A stretch of DNA of 64,000 nt from Dermanyssus gallinae. Taxonomy: Eukaryota; Arthropoda; Arachnida; Mesostigmata; Dermanyssidae. Below, piece after piece: positions 22,001-33,900 of this stretch (positions are counted from its first letter, which is position 1; every line of letters starts with the position of its first letter). Location of the stretch: the NCBI GenBank assembly GCA_003439945.1, contig QVRM01005406.1, positions 82,501-146,500 of the forward strand. The letters are read 5' to 3'. The position numbers and the translations under genes are program-made. The notes under the pieces were generated by a model. The model had not been told where the DNA came from and made no database searches. It saw nothing but the letters and a program-made list of their open reading frames with translations.

Positions 22001-24856
22001 CCGGCTTGCTCAGCAGTAACAAACGCACCAGTACAAAAACAACCGCAACGTACTCAAGACAAGAGATCGCTACTTAAATTCTTTCAATGGAACTGTGAAG
22101 GCATTAAATCAAGTTACCCACTTCTTCCTTTAGCTAAGCAGTATGACGTGTTGGTCCTTACTGAGACATGGGCCACCAAACCTACAGTCGTTCCAAGTTG
22201 GTGTATAGCGGAATGCCTGGGTGTACAAACAGAGGGACCGGGCAGAACAAGTGGTGGAGTTGCAGTGTTGTTTAACAGCAAGCTCGCTGGCGCAAAAACA
22301 TGCTACAAAGAGGATAACTGCGTAGTCCTAACAGGAACCGCCATTAACGTCATTGCAATATATTCAAGTCCTTCAGAAGCTATTTCAACACTGCTGGAGA
22401 AATTAGTACTATGTCTTGACATGGTGGACTTACACAAAGTGACTGTAGTATGCGGTGATCTCAACTGTCGGCTTGACAAACCAAGATGTATAAGAACGGT
22501 ATCACTACTCAACGCCTTGGCATCTCGCAGTATGTGGGTTATATCTACAGCTGAAGATTCGACATTCGTCGCGCCTCACGGACAATCTACGATTGACATT
22601 TTCGCCACAAATGCTAACCCATGTAATGTCAAGTACAGGGGGGTGCAGGAGAAGACTCTGGCGTTCGGTGCAAGGTGGCACCTACCCGTCGCAATGGAAA
22701 TATCAATTGAACCTCATTCTACAGATCACAAGCGGCCTTGTCTAAGTCGCAATCTGAATCTTAGCCTTTTGACGGTTACCTCGCGAAACATAGTCCCAGT
22801 GCCAACCGTGATCAACGTGGAATCCTATGCCACCAGCATTCGAAGTGCCATTACTGCTAGCGCTCGGCTAAAGCAACAAACGGAAAGCAAGCGAACAAAC
22901 AGAAAGCACGCTCCATGGTACAATCAGGAGTGCGCTTCTTGCAAACACTATATGATTCAAGCATACATTTTAGCAAAAATCCGCCCGGAGATGACTTATT
23001 TTTATACTAGATTAAGTCGTGACTATAAAAGAGTTGTAAAAAACGCCATTAAAGAATATGAAGAACGAAAACAATACAAGCTGCTCCTAGAAGCGCAACA
23101 ACGACCTCATAAGTGGCTGCAGACAGACAGGCGCGTTACTGCGTGTTCTATCCCACATGATATACTAAATGCTCATTTCCGGCAAATGTTTGCCAGTGCC
23201 ATTACCGTTCCGAGCTGCGCTCCTGTGATAATGTCAGTGTGGGACGAGCGCGTCACTGACGCCCGTCAAGCCCTGTCGCGGTCTTTTAGCAATTCTGAAG
23301 TTATCGACTCAATAATGAAAGCACCGTCCGGGAAGGCCCCGGGGCTCGATTTGGTCACAAATGAGCATCTTAAGCAAGCGATTCACCTTGCGCCTTGTTT
23401 TACCAGACTTTTTAACGAGGTGATGAAAACGGTCCAACTACCCTCGGAATGGAAAACCAGTCTTCTTAGCATTATCCCTAAAGGAAAAGGAGATCCGCTA
23501 GCACCGTCGTCTTACCGAGGTATCGCAAAGAAGAGCGCAATCTACAAACTTCTGTCGGCTATCCTAGCCCGTAGATTAGAACATTTTCTTGAGATTAACA
23601 GAAAGCTGCCGGAGCAACAACATGGCTTCAGAAGGGGCCGGTCAACAATGACAGCATGTGCTGTACTTCTAAATTCGATACAACGGGCACTTCGAACTAA
23701 GGGGCCTTATCTATTTGCTGTATTTGTAGATTTTAAAGCGGCCTTTGATACGGCCGCTCGAACAATTATACTTGACAAGCTGGCTTTTTGCGGGATCTCA
23801 TTGAATATATTGGAGCTCATTAAAGGTATTTTACAGGAAGGACAAGTTATTATAGATGACGGAGGCGCTAAACACATGGCGATCTTACAGACCACTGGTG
23901 TTGCCCAAGGTGATAATCTTAGCCCCCTGCTGTTTTCGGTGCTGGTGAGTGACCTTCCTGAAGAGATACGGAGTCGGCACTCGCAGGTAGACGTCCCTAT
24001 GTATGCAGACGACTTGGTGCTATATTCTCGCAGTCGATTCCATTTGCAACAATCCCTTGCGACCTTGCAGCATTACGTTCATCGAAACCAGTTGGAAATA
24101 AATTTAGATAAAACAAAGGCAATGAAGTTTAGACGCGGAGGGAAATTGGCTGGAATCGACAAACTACGGTTAGGTTCAAAATCTATAGAATTTGTCTCGC
24201 ACTTCTTATACCTAGGGGTTATGTTCTCGTCTCGAGGTACGAACTTCTCGAGACACATTGATGAACGAATTCGGAAAGGACTACAGTCCTTTCATAGCAT
24301 CCGAGACCCTCATAAACTATCAATGGACGTTGCCGTTCATCTCTTTAACCTGAAGATTGCGCCTACTGCTTCTTACGGTATACAGGTGATATGGCCGCAT
24401 CTGACGAAGTTAAACTTTAAGGCGCTTGACCAAATCAAGGCCGCTTTTCTAAAAAAGGCGCTAAGAGTCCACCGCACTAGTCTCAACAGATTAGTCTATT
24501 TACTGGCGTCGACTCCGCTATTTGTTGAGAATTTACAAAAAATCCACGTGTTACCGAAAACGGCAGCTTTCAACGAGTACATGTCTGAATGGGAGAATAA
24601 GATGGCAGACATTGACCCGCTCTTTTATGAAACCCAGGCAATGACGTGTACTTCATGGAAGCGCTGCAACTATGAAAATAGACACTTAATTGCACGATTT
24701 GCTGTACATGGCTTCCACATGAAGATCTGTATTCGAGATAAATTCCATGAAATTTCCTCGTTATGCTTGTGCAAACTTTGCGGGAGACAGTGTGATTTAT
24801 ATCACCTTCAACGATGCGATAGAACAGTTCCGTTGACTCGACTTTTAGAACCGTGA
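22001..24856 (+). CDS. Retrotransposon ORF2: endonuclease plus reverse transcriptase
   Basis: The frame is open from the codon after the ORF1 TGA to TGA 24,854-24,856 (951 codons). Endonuclease motifs are FFQWNCEGIK (catalytic Asn, about codon 27), TETWA (Glu), CGDLNC, STIDIFAT and GARWHLPV, where the usual SDH triad has Trp in place of Asp. Reverse transcriptase motifs are YRGIAKKSAIYKLL, EQQHGFRRGRST, AVFVDFKAAFDTA (motif A), VAQGDNLSPLLFSVL (B), MYADDLVLYS (C, intact catalytic pair) and LDKTKAMKFRRGG (D). A Cys-His cluster CKLCGRQCDLYHLQRC is at the end. The first in-frame ATG comes after the first catalytic motifs, so initiation at an ordinary ATG cannot give a working enzyme. Read-through or reinitiation from ORF1, or an ancestral fusion interrupted by a nonsense change, is needed. 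Confidence 0.9.
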   Translation, partial: PACSAVTNAPVQKQPQRTQDKRSLLKFFQWNCEGIKSSYPLLPLAKQYDVLVLTETWATKPTVVPSWCIAECLGVQTEGPGRTSGGVAVLFNSKLAGAKTCYKEDNCVVLTGTAINVIAIYSSPSEAISTLLEKLVLCLDMVDLHKVTVVCGDLNCRLDKPRCIRTVSLLNALASRSMWVISTAEDSTFVAPHGQSTIDIFATNANPCNVKYRGVQEKTLAFGARWHLPVAMEISIEPHSTDHKRPCLSRNLNLSLLTVTSRNIVPVPTVINVESYATSIRSAITASARLKQQTESKRTNRKHAPWYNQECASCKHYMIQAYILAKIRPEMTYFYTRLSRDYKRVVKNAIKEYEERKQYKLLLEAQQRPHKWLQTDRRVTACSIPHDILNAHFRQMFASAITVPSCAPVIMSVWDERVTDARQALSRSFSNSEVIDSIMKAPSGKAPGLDLVTNEHLKQAIHLAPCFTRLFNEVMKTVQLPSEWKTSLLSIIPKGKGDPLAPSSYRGIAKKSAIYKLLSAILARRLEHFLEINRKLPEQQHGFRRGRSTMTACAVLLNSIQRALRTKGPYLFAVFVDFKAAFDTAARTIILDKLAFCGISLNILELIKGILQEGQVIIDDGGAKHMAILQTTGVAQGDNLSPLLFSVLVSDLPEEIRSRHSQVDVPMYADDLVLYSRSRFHLQQSLATLQHYVHRNQLEINLDKTKAMKFRRGGKLAGIDKLRLGSKSIEFVSHFLYLGVMFSSRGTNFSRHIDERIRKGLQSFHSIRDPHKLSMDVAVHLFNLKIAPTASYGIQVIWPHLTKLNFKALDQIKAAFLKKALRVHRTSLNRLVYLLASTPLFVENLQKIHVLPKTAAFNEYMSEWENKMADIDPLFYETQAMTCTSWKRCNYENRHLIARFAVHGFHMKICIRDKFHEISSLCLCKLCGRQCDLYHLQRCDRTVPLTRLLEP

Positions 24857-24940
24857 TGAATATATGTATATGTGAATGTGTGCTTTCTCTGTACGCGCAA
24901 TATTGTAAACCAACCATCGGTTAATAAAGCTATTATGTTA

Positions 24941-24954
24941 TGTTCATTAAATCA
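24941..24954 (+). repeat. Target-site duplication, right copy
   Basis: TGTTCATTAAATCA, identical to 19,836-19,849. It is at once the end of the retrotransposon insertion and satellite-derived sequence. Confidence 0.88.
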
Positions 24955-27900
24955 GGTTGTTCTTAGAACCGGTTCGTTCTTAAAAACAGCCTGTTTTTAG
25001 AATCGGCTCGCTCTCAGAACCAGTAACTATCTGGTTCTTAGAACTAGTTTGTTTTTGCAACCGTTTTGTTCTTAGAACCAGCTCGTTATTTAGAACCGTC
25101 TTGTTCTTAGAACCATCTCGTTCTTAGACCCGGCTTGTCCTGAAAACCGGCTTGTTTTTAGAATCGGTTTGTTCTTAGAACCAGCTCGTTAATAGAACCA
25201 ACTCGTTTATAGAACCAGCTTGTTCTTAGAACCGGCTCGTTACTAGAATCGGCTTGTTCTTGGAACCAGCTCGTTCTTGGAACCAGCTCGTTCTTAGAAC
25301 CGGCTTGTCTTGAGAACCGGCTTGTTTTTAGAACCGGCTTGTTCTTAGAGCCAACTCATTTATAAAACCAACTCGTTTATAGAACCAGCTTGTTCTTAGA
25401 ACCGGCTCGTTACTAGAACCGGCTTGTTCTTGGAACCAGCTCGTTCTTAAAACCAGCTCGTTCTTGAAACCAGCTCGTTCTTGAAACCAGCTCGTTCTTA
25501 GAACCGGCTTGTTCTTAAAACCAGCTCGTTCTCAGAACCAGCTCGTTTTAAAAACCGGCTCGTTTTAAAAACCGGCTTGTTCCTAGAACCGGCTCGTTCT
25601 TAGAGCCAGCTTGTTTTTAGAACCGGGTCGTTCTTAGAACCAGCTCGTTCTTAGAACCGGTTTGTTCTTAGAACCAGCTTGTTCTTAGAACCAACTCGTT
25701 CTTAGAACCAGCTCGTTCTTACAACCGTCTTGTTCTTAGAACCATCTTGTTCTCAGAACCAGCTTGTTCTTAGAACCAGCTCGTTCATAGAACCGGCTCG
25801 TTCTTAGAACCGGCTTGTTCTTAGAACCAGCTCGTTCGTAGATCCGGCTCATTCTTAGAACCGGCTCGTTCTTAGAACCGGCTCGTTCTTAGAACCGGCT
25901 CGTTCTTAGAACCGGCTCGTTCTTAGAACCGGCTCGTTCTTAGAACCGGCTCGTTCTTAGAACCGGCTCGTTCTTAGAACCGGCTCGTTCATTGAACCGG
26001 CTCGTTCTTAGAACCGGCTTGTTCTTAGAACCAGCTCGTTCGTAGATCCGGCTCATTCTTAGAACCAGCTCGTTCTTAGAACCGGCTCGTTCTTAGAACC
26101 GGCTCGTTCTTAGAACCGGCTCGTTCTTAAAACCGGCTCGTTCTTAGAACCGGCTTGTCCTGAGAACCGGCTTGTCCTGAGAACCGGCTTGTTCTTAGAG
26201 CCAACTCATTTATAAAACCAACTCGTTTATAGAACCAGGTTGTTCTTAGAACCGGCTCGTTACTAAAACCGGCTTGTTCTTGGAACCAGCTCGTTCTTGA
26301 AGCCAGCTCGTTCTTGAAACCAGCTCGTTCTTGAAACCAGCTCGTTCTTGAAACCAGCTCGTTCTTAGAACCGGCTTGTTCTTAAAACCAGCTCGTTCTA
26401 AGAACCAGCTCGTTCTAAGAACCAGCTCGTTTTAAAAACCGGCTCGTTTTAAAAACCGGCTCGTTTTAAAAACCGGCTCGTTTTAAAAACCGGTATGTTT
26501 TAAAAACCGACTTGTTTTAAAAACCGGCTCGTTCTTAGAACCGGCTCGTTCTTAGAACCAGCTTGTTTTTAGAACCGGGTCGTTCTTAGAACCAGCTCGT
26601 TCTTAGAACCGGTTTGTTCTTAGAACCGGTTTGTTCTTAGAACCGGCTCGTTCTTAATACCGGTTTGTTCTTAGAACCGGTTTGTTCTTAGAACCGGCTG
26701 GTTCTTACACAGGTTCGTTCTTAGAACCGGCTGGTTCTTACACAGGTTCGTTCTTAGAACCGGTTCGTTTTTAGAACAGGTTCGTTCTTAGAACCATCTC
26801 GTTCTTAGACCCGGCTTGTCCTGAAAACCGGCTTGTTTTTAGAATCGGTTTGTTCTTAGAACCAGCTCGTTAATAGAACCAACTCGTTTATAGAACCAGC
26901 TTGTTCTTAGAACCGGCTCGTTACTAGAATCGGCTTGTTCTTGGAACCAGCTCGTTCTTGGAACCAGCTCGTTCTTAGAACCGGCTCGTTCTTAGAACCG
27001 GCGTGTCTTCAGAACCGGCTTGTTTTTAGAACCGGCTTGTTCTTAGAGCTAACTCATGTATAGAACCAACTCGTTTATAGAACCAGCTTGTTCTTAGAAC
27101 CGGCTCGTTGCTAGAACCGGCTTGTTCTTGGAACCGGCTTGTTCTTGGAACCAGCTCGTTCTTAGAACCAGCTCGTTCTTACAACCGTCTTGTTCTTAGA
27201 ACCGGCTTGTTCTTAGAACCATCTTGTTCTTAAACCGGCTTGTTTTTAGAACCATCTTGTTCTCAGAACCGGCTTGTTCTTAGAACCAGCTCGTTCTTAG
27301 AACCGGCTTGTTCTTAGAACCAGCTCGTTCGTAGATCCGGCTCATTCTTAGAACCGGCTCGTTCTTAGAACCGGCTTGTCCTGAGAACCGGCTCGTTCTT
27401 AAAACCGGCTCGTTCTTAGGACTGGTCCGTTCTTAGAACCGGCTCGTTCTTAGAACCGGCTCGTTCTTAGAACCGGCTCGTTCTTAGAACCGGCTCGTTC
27501 TTAGAACCGGCTCGTTCTTAGAACCGGCTCGTTCTTAAAACCGGCTCGTTCTTACAACCGGCTTGTCCTGAGAACCGGCTTGTTCTTAGAGCCAACTCAT
27601 TTATAGAACCAACTCGTTTATAGAACCAGGTTGTTCTTAGAACCGGCTCGTTACTAAAACCGGCTTGTTCTTGGAACCAGCTCGTTCTTGAAACCAGCTC
27701 GTTCTTGAAACCAGCTCGTTCTTGAAACCAGCTCGTTCTTGAAACCAGCTCGTTCTTGAAACCAGCTCGTTCTTGAAACCAGCTTGTTTTTAAAACCAGC
27801 TCGTTCTAATAACCAGCTCGTTTTAAAAACCGGCTCGTTTTAAAAAAACGTCTCGTTTTAAAAATCGGCTTGTTTTAAAAACCGGCTCGTTCTTAGAACC

Positions 27901-30900
27901 GGCTCGTTCTTAGAACCAGCTTGTTTTTAGAACCGGGTCGTTCTTAGAACCAGCTCGTTCTTAGAACCGGTTTGTTCTTAGAACCGGCTTGTTCTTTGAA
28001 CCAACTCGTTCTTACAACCAGCTCGTTCTTACAACCGTCTTGTTCTTAGAACCGGCTTGTTCTTAGAACCGTCTTGTTCTCAGAACCGGTTTGTTCTTAG
28101 AACCAGCTCGTTCATAGAACCGGCTCGTTCTTAGAACCGGCTCGTTCGTAGAACCAGCTTGTTTTTAGAACCAGCTCGTTTATAGAACCGGCTCGTTTTT
28201 AGAACCGGCTTGTTCTTAGAACCAGCTCGTTCATAGATCCGGCTCATTCTTAGAACCGGCTCGTTCTTACACAGGTTCGTTCTTAAAACCGGCTCGTTTT
28301 TAGAACAGGTTCGTCCTTAGAACCAGCTCGTTCCTAGAATCGGCTCGTTCTTAAAATCAGCTCGTTCTTAGAACCGGCTCGTTCTTAGAACCGGCTTGTT
28401 CTTAAAACCAGCTCGTTCATAGAACCGGCTCGTTCTTAGAACCGGCTGGTTCTTACACAGGTTCGTTCTTAGAACCGGCTCGTTTTTAGAACAGGTTCGT
28501 TCTTAGAACCATCTCGTTCTTAGACCCGGCTTGTCCTGAAAACCGGCTTGTTTTTAGAATCGGTTTGTTCTTAGAACCAGCTCGTTAATAGAACCAACTC
28601 GTTTATAGAACCAGCTTGTTCTTAGAACCGGCTCGTTACTAGAATCGGCTTGTTCTTGGAACCAGCTCGTTCTTGGAACCAGCTCGTTCTTAGAACCGGC
28701 TCGTTCTTAGAACCGGCTCGTTCTTAGAACCGGCGTGTCTTCAGAACCGGCTTGTTCTTAGAGCTAACTCATGTATAGAACCAACTCGTTTATAGAACCA
28801 GCTTGTTCTTAGAACCGGCTTGTTGCTAGAACCGGCTTGTTCTTGGAACCAGCTCGTTCTTAAAACCAGCTCGTTCTTGAAACCAGCTCGTTCTTGAAAC
28901 CAGCTCGTTCTTAGAACCGGCTTGTTCTTAAAACCAGCTCGTTCTAAGAACCAGCTCGTTCTAAAAACCAGCTCGTTTCAAAAACCGGCACGTTTTAAAA
29001 ACCGGCTCGTTCTTAGAACCGGCTCGTTCTTAGAGCCAGCTTGTTTTTAGAACCGGGTCGTTCTTAGAACCAGCTCGTTCTTAGAACCGGTTTGTTCTTA
29101 GAACCAGCTTGTTCTTAGAACCAACTCGTTCTTAGAACCAGCTCGTTCTTACAACCGTCTTGTTCTTAGAACCGGCTTGTTCTTAGAACCATCTTGTTCT
29201 CAAAACCGGCTTGTTCTTAGAACCATCTTGTTCTCAGAACCGGCTTGTTCTTAGAACCAGCTCGTTCTTAGAACCGGCTTGTTCTTAGAACCAGCTCGTT
29301 CGTAGATCCGGCTCATTCTTAGAACCAACTCGTTCTTAGAACCAGCTCGTTCTTAGAACCGGCTCGTTCTTAGAACCGGTTTGTCCTGAGAACCGGCTCG
29401 TTCTTAAAACCGGCTCGTTCTTAGAACCGGCTCGTTCTTAGAACCGGCTCGTTCTTAGAACCGGCTCGTTCTTAGAACCGGCTCGTTCTTAAAACCGGCT
29501 CGTTCTAAGAACCAGCTCGTTTTAAAAACCGGCTTGTTCTTAGAACCGGCTCGTTCTTAGAGCCAGCTTGTTTTTCGAACCGGGTCGTTCTTAGAACCAG
29601 CTCGTTCTTAGAACCGGTTTGTTCTTAGAACCAGCTTGTTCTTAGAACCAACTCGTTCTTAGAACCAGCTCGTTCTTACAACCGTCTTGTTCTTAGAACC
29701 ATCTTGTTCTCAGAACCAGCTCGTTCATAGAACCGGCTCGTTCTTAGAACCGGCTTGTTCTTAGAACCAGCTCGTTCGTAGATCCGGCTCATTCTTAGAA
29801 CCGGCTCGTTCTTAGAACCGGCTCGTTCTTAGAACCGGCTCGTTCTTAGAACCGGCTCGTTCTTAAAACCGGCTCGTTCTTAGAACCGGCTTGTCCTGAG
29901 AACCGGCTTGTTCTTAGAGCCAACTCATTTATAAAACCAACTCGTTTATAGAACCAGGTTGTTCTTAGAACCGGCTCGTTACTAAAACCGGCTTGTTCTT
30001 GGAACCAGCTCATTCTTGAAACCAGCTCGTTCTTAGAACCGGCTTGTTCTTAAAACCAGCTCGTTCTAAGAACCAGCTCGTTCTAAGAACCAGCTCGTTT
30101 TAAAAACCGGCTCGTTTTAAAAACCGGCTCGTTTTAAAAACCGGTATGTTTTAAAAACCGACTTGTTTTAAAAACCGGCTCGTTCTTAGAACCGGCTCGT
30201 TCTTAGAACCAGCTTGTTTTTAGAACCGGGTCGTTCTTAGAACCAGCTCGTTCTTAGAACCGGTTTGTTCTTAGAACCGGCTTGTTCTTAGAACCAACTC
30301 GTTCTTACAACCAGCTCGTTCTTACAACCGTCTTGTTCTTAGAATCGGCTTGTTCTTAGAACCGTCTTGTTCTCAGAACCGGCTTGTTCTTAGAACCAGC
30401 TCGTTCATAGAACCGGCTCGTTCTTAGAACCGGCTTGTTCTTAGAACCAGCTCGTTCATAAATCCGGCTCATTCTTAGAACAGGCTCGTTCTTAGAACCG
30501 GCTCCTTCTTAAAACCGGCTCGTTCTTAGAACCGGCTCATTCTTAGATTCGGCTCGTTCTTAAAATCGGCTCGTTCTTAGAACCGGCTTGTCCAGAGAAC
30601 CGGCTTGTTTTTAGAACCGGCTTGTTCTTAGAGCCAACTCATTTATAGAACCAACTCGTTTATAGAACCAGCTTGTTCTTAGAACCGGCTCGTTACTAGA
30701 ACCGGCTTGTTCTTGGAACCAGCTCGTTCTTGAAACCAGCTCGTTCTTGAAACCAGCTCGTTCTTGAAACCAGCTTGTTCTTAGAATCGGCTCGTTACTA
30801 GAACCGGCTTGTTCTTGGAACCAGCTCGTTCTTGAAACCAGCTCGTTCTTGAAACCAGCTCGTTACTAGAACCGGCTTGTTCTTGGAACCAGCTCGTTCT

Positions 30901-33900
30901 TGAAACCAGCTCGTTCTTGAAACCAGCTCGTTCTTGAAACCAGCTCGTTCTTAGAACCGGCTTGTTCTTAAAACCAGCTCGTTCTAAGAACCAGCTCGTT
31001 TTAAAAACCGGCTCGTTTTGAAAACCGGCTTGTTTTAAAAACTGGTTTGTTTTAAAAACCCGCTCGCTCTTAGAACCGGCTCGTTCTTAGAACCGGCTCG
31101 TTCGTAGAACCAGCTTGTTTTTAGAACCAGCTCGTTTATAGAACCGGCTCGTTTTTAGAACCGGCTTGTTCTTAGAACCAGCTCGTTCATAGATCCGGCT
31201 CATTCTTAGATCCGGCTCATTCTTAGAACCGGCTCGTTCTTACACAGGTTCGTTCTTAAAACCGGCTCGTTTTTAGAACAGGTTCGTCCTTAGAACCAGC
31301 TCGTTCCTAGAATCGGCTCGTTCTTAAAATCAGCTCGTTCTTAGAACCGGCTCGTTCTTAGAACCGGCTTGTTCTTAAAACCAGCTCGTTCATAGAACCG
31401 GTTCGTTCTTAGAACCGGCTGGTTCTTACACAGGTTCGTTCTTAGAACCGGCTGGTTCTTACACAGGTTCGTTCTTAGAACCGGCTCGTTTTTAGAACAG
31501 GTTCGTTCTTAGAACCATCTCGTTCTTAGACCCGGCTTGTCCTGAAAACCGGCTTGTTTTTAGAATCGGTTTGTTCTTAGAACCAACTCGTTAATAGAAC
31601 CAACTCGTTTATAGAACCAGCTCGTTCTTAGAACCGGCTCGTTCTTAGAACCGGCGTGTCTTCAGAACCGGCTTGTTTTTAGAACCGGCTTGTTCTTAGA
31701 GCTAACTCATGTATAGAACCAACTCGTTTATAGAACCAGCTTGTTCTTAGAACCGGCTCGTTGCTAGAACCGGCTTGTTCTTGAAACCAGCTCGTTCTTA
31801 AAACCAGCTCGTTCTTGAAACCAGCTCGTTCTTGAAACCAGCTCGTTCTTAGAACCGGCTTGTTCTTAAAACCAGCTCGTTCTAAGAACCAGCTCGTTCT
31901 AAAAACCAGCTCGTTTTAAAAACCGGCTCGTTTTAAAAACCGGCTCGTTCTTAGAACCGGCTCGTTCTTAGAGCCAGCTTGTTTTTAGAACCGGGTCGTT
32001 CTTAGAACCAGCTCGTTCTTAGAACCGGTTTGTTCTTAGAACCAGCTTGTTCTTAGAACCAACTCGTTCTTAGAACCAGCTCGTTCTTACAACCGTCTTG
32101 TTCTTAGAACCGGCTTGTTCTTAGAACCATCTTGTTCTCAAAACCGGCTTGTTCTTAGAACCATCTTGTTCTCAGAACCGGCTTGTTCTTAGAACCAGCT
32201 CGTTCTTAGAACCGGCTTGTTCTTAGAACCAGCTCGTTCGTAGATCCGGCTCATTCTTAGAACCGGCTCGTTCTTAGAACCGGCTCGTTCTTAGAACCGG
32301 CTCGTTCTTAGAACCGGCTTGTCCTGAGAACCGGCTCGTTCTTAAAACCGGCTCGTTCTTAGGACTGGTCCGTTCTTAGAACCGGCTCGTTCTTAGAACC
32401 GGCTCGTTCTTAGAACCGGCTCGTTCTTAAAACCGGCTCGTTCTTACAACCGGCTTGTCCTGAGAACCGGCTTGTTCTTAGAGCCAACTCATTTATAGAA
32501 CCAACTCGTTTATAGAACCAGGTTGTTCTTAGAACCGGCTCGTTACTAAAACCGGCTTGTTCTTGGTACCAGCTCGTTCTTGAAACCAGCTCGTTCTTGA
32601 AACCAGCTCGTTCTTGAAACCAGCTCGTTCTTAGAACCGGCTTGTTTTTAAAACCAGCTCGTTCTAATAACCAGCTCGTTTTAAAAACCGGCTCGTTTTA
32701 AAAAAAACGTCTCGTTTTAAAAACCGGCTTGTTTTAAAAACCGGCTCGTTCTTAGAACCGGCTCGTTCTTAGAACCAGCTTGTTTTTAGAACCGGGTCGT
32801 TCTTAGAACCAGCTCGTTCTTAGAACCGGTTTGTTCTTAGAACCGGCTTGTTCTTTGAACCAACTCGTTCTTACAACCAGCTCGTTCTTACAACCGTCTT
32901 GTTCTTAGAACCGGCTTGTTCTTAGAACCGTCTTGTTCTCAGAACCGGTTTGTTCTTAGAACCAGCTCGTTCATAAAACCGGCTCGTTCTTAGAACCGGC
33001 TTGTTCTTAGAACCAGCTCGTTCATAAATCCGGCTCATTCTTAGAACCGGCTCGTTCTCAGAACCGGCTCCTTCTTAAAACCGGCTCGTTCTTAGAACCG
33101 GCTCGTTCTTAGAACCGGCTCGTTCTTAAAACCGGCTCGTTCTTAGAACCGGCTCGTTCTTAGAACCGGCTCGTTCTTAGAACCGGCTTGTTCTTAGAGC
33201 CAACTCATTTATAGAACCAACTCGTTTATAGAACCAACTTGTTCTTAGAACCGGCTCGTTACTAGAACCGGCTTGTTCTTGGAACCAGCTCGTTCTTGAA
33301 ACCAGCTCGTTGTTAGAACCGGCTTGTTCTTAAAGCCAGCTCGTTCTAAGAACCAGCTCGTTTTAAAAACCGGCTCGTTTTGAAAACCGGCTCGTTTTGA
33401 AAACCGGCTTGTTTTAAAAACTGGCTTGTTTTAAAAACCGGCTCGTTCTTATAACCGGCTCGTTCTTAGAACCGGCTCGTTCTTAGAACCGGCTCGTTCT
33501 TAGAACCGGCTCGTTCGTAGAACCAGTTTGTTTTTAGAACCAGCTCGTTCATAGAACCGGCTCGTTTTTAGAACCGGCATATTCTTAGAACCAGCTCGTT
33601 CATAGATCCGGCTCATTCTTAGAACCGGCTCGTTCTTACACAGGTTCGTTCTTAAAACCGGCTCGTTTTTAAAACAGGTTCGTTCTTAGAACCAGCTCGT
33701 TCCTAGAATCGGCTCGTTCTTAAAATCAGCTCGTTCTTAGAACCGGCTCGTTCTTAGAACCGGCTCGTTCTTAGAACCGGCTTGTTCTTAAAACCAGCTC
33801 GTTCATAGAACCGGCTCGTTCTTAGAACCGGCTGGTTCTTACACAGGTTCGTTCTTAGAACCGGCTCGTTTTTAGAACAGGATCGTTCTTAGAACCAGCT

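Larger units (their letters stand above)
19850..24940 (+). mobile_element. Apparently full-length non-LTR retrotransposon (5.09 kb) inserted in satellite DNA
   Basis: The element is bounded by a 14-bp direct repeat, TGTTCATTAAATCA, at 19,836-19,849 and 24,941-24,954. It has a 5' leader of about 600 bp with a CAT/ATC-rich part (20,030-20,280), ORF1 and ORF2, a 3' UTR of about 80 bp with AATAAA at about 24,923, and an end in TATTATGTTA rather than a poly-A tract. Both coding regions look nearly intact, so insertion is recent compared with the other retrotransposon relics here. Endonuclease plus reverse transcriptase with no RNase H, and a gag-like ORF1 with zinc knuckles, place it in the jockey/I/R1 assemblage; the exact clade is not resolved. 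Confidence 0.88.
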
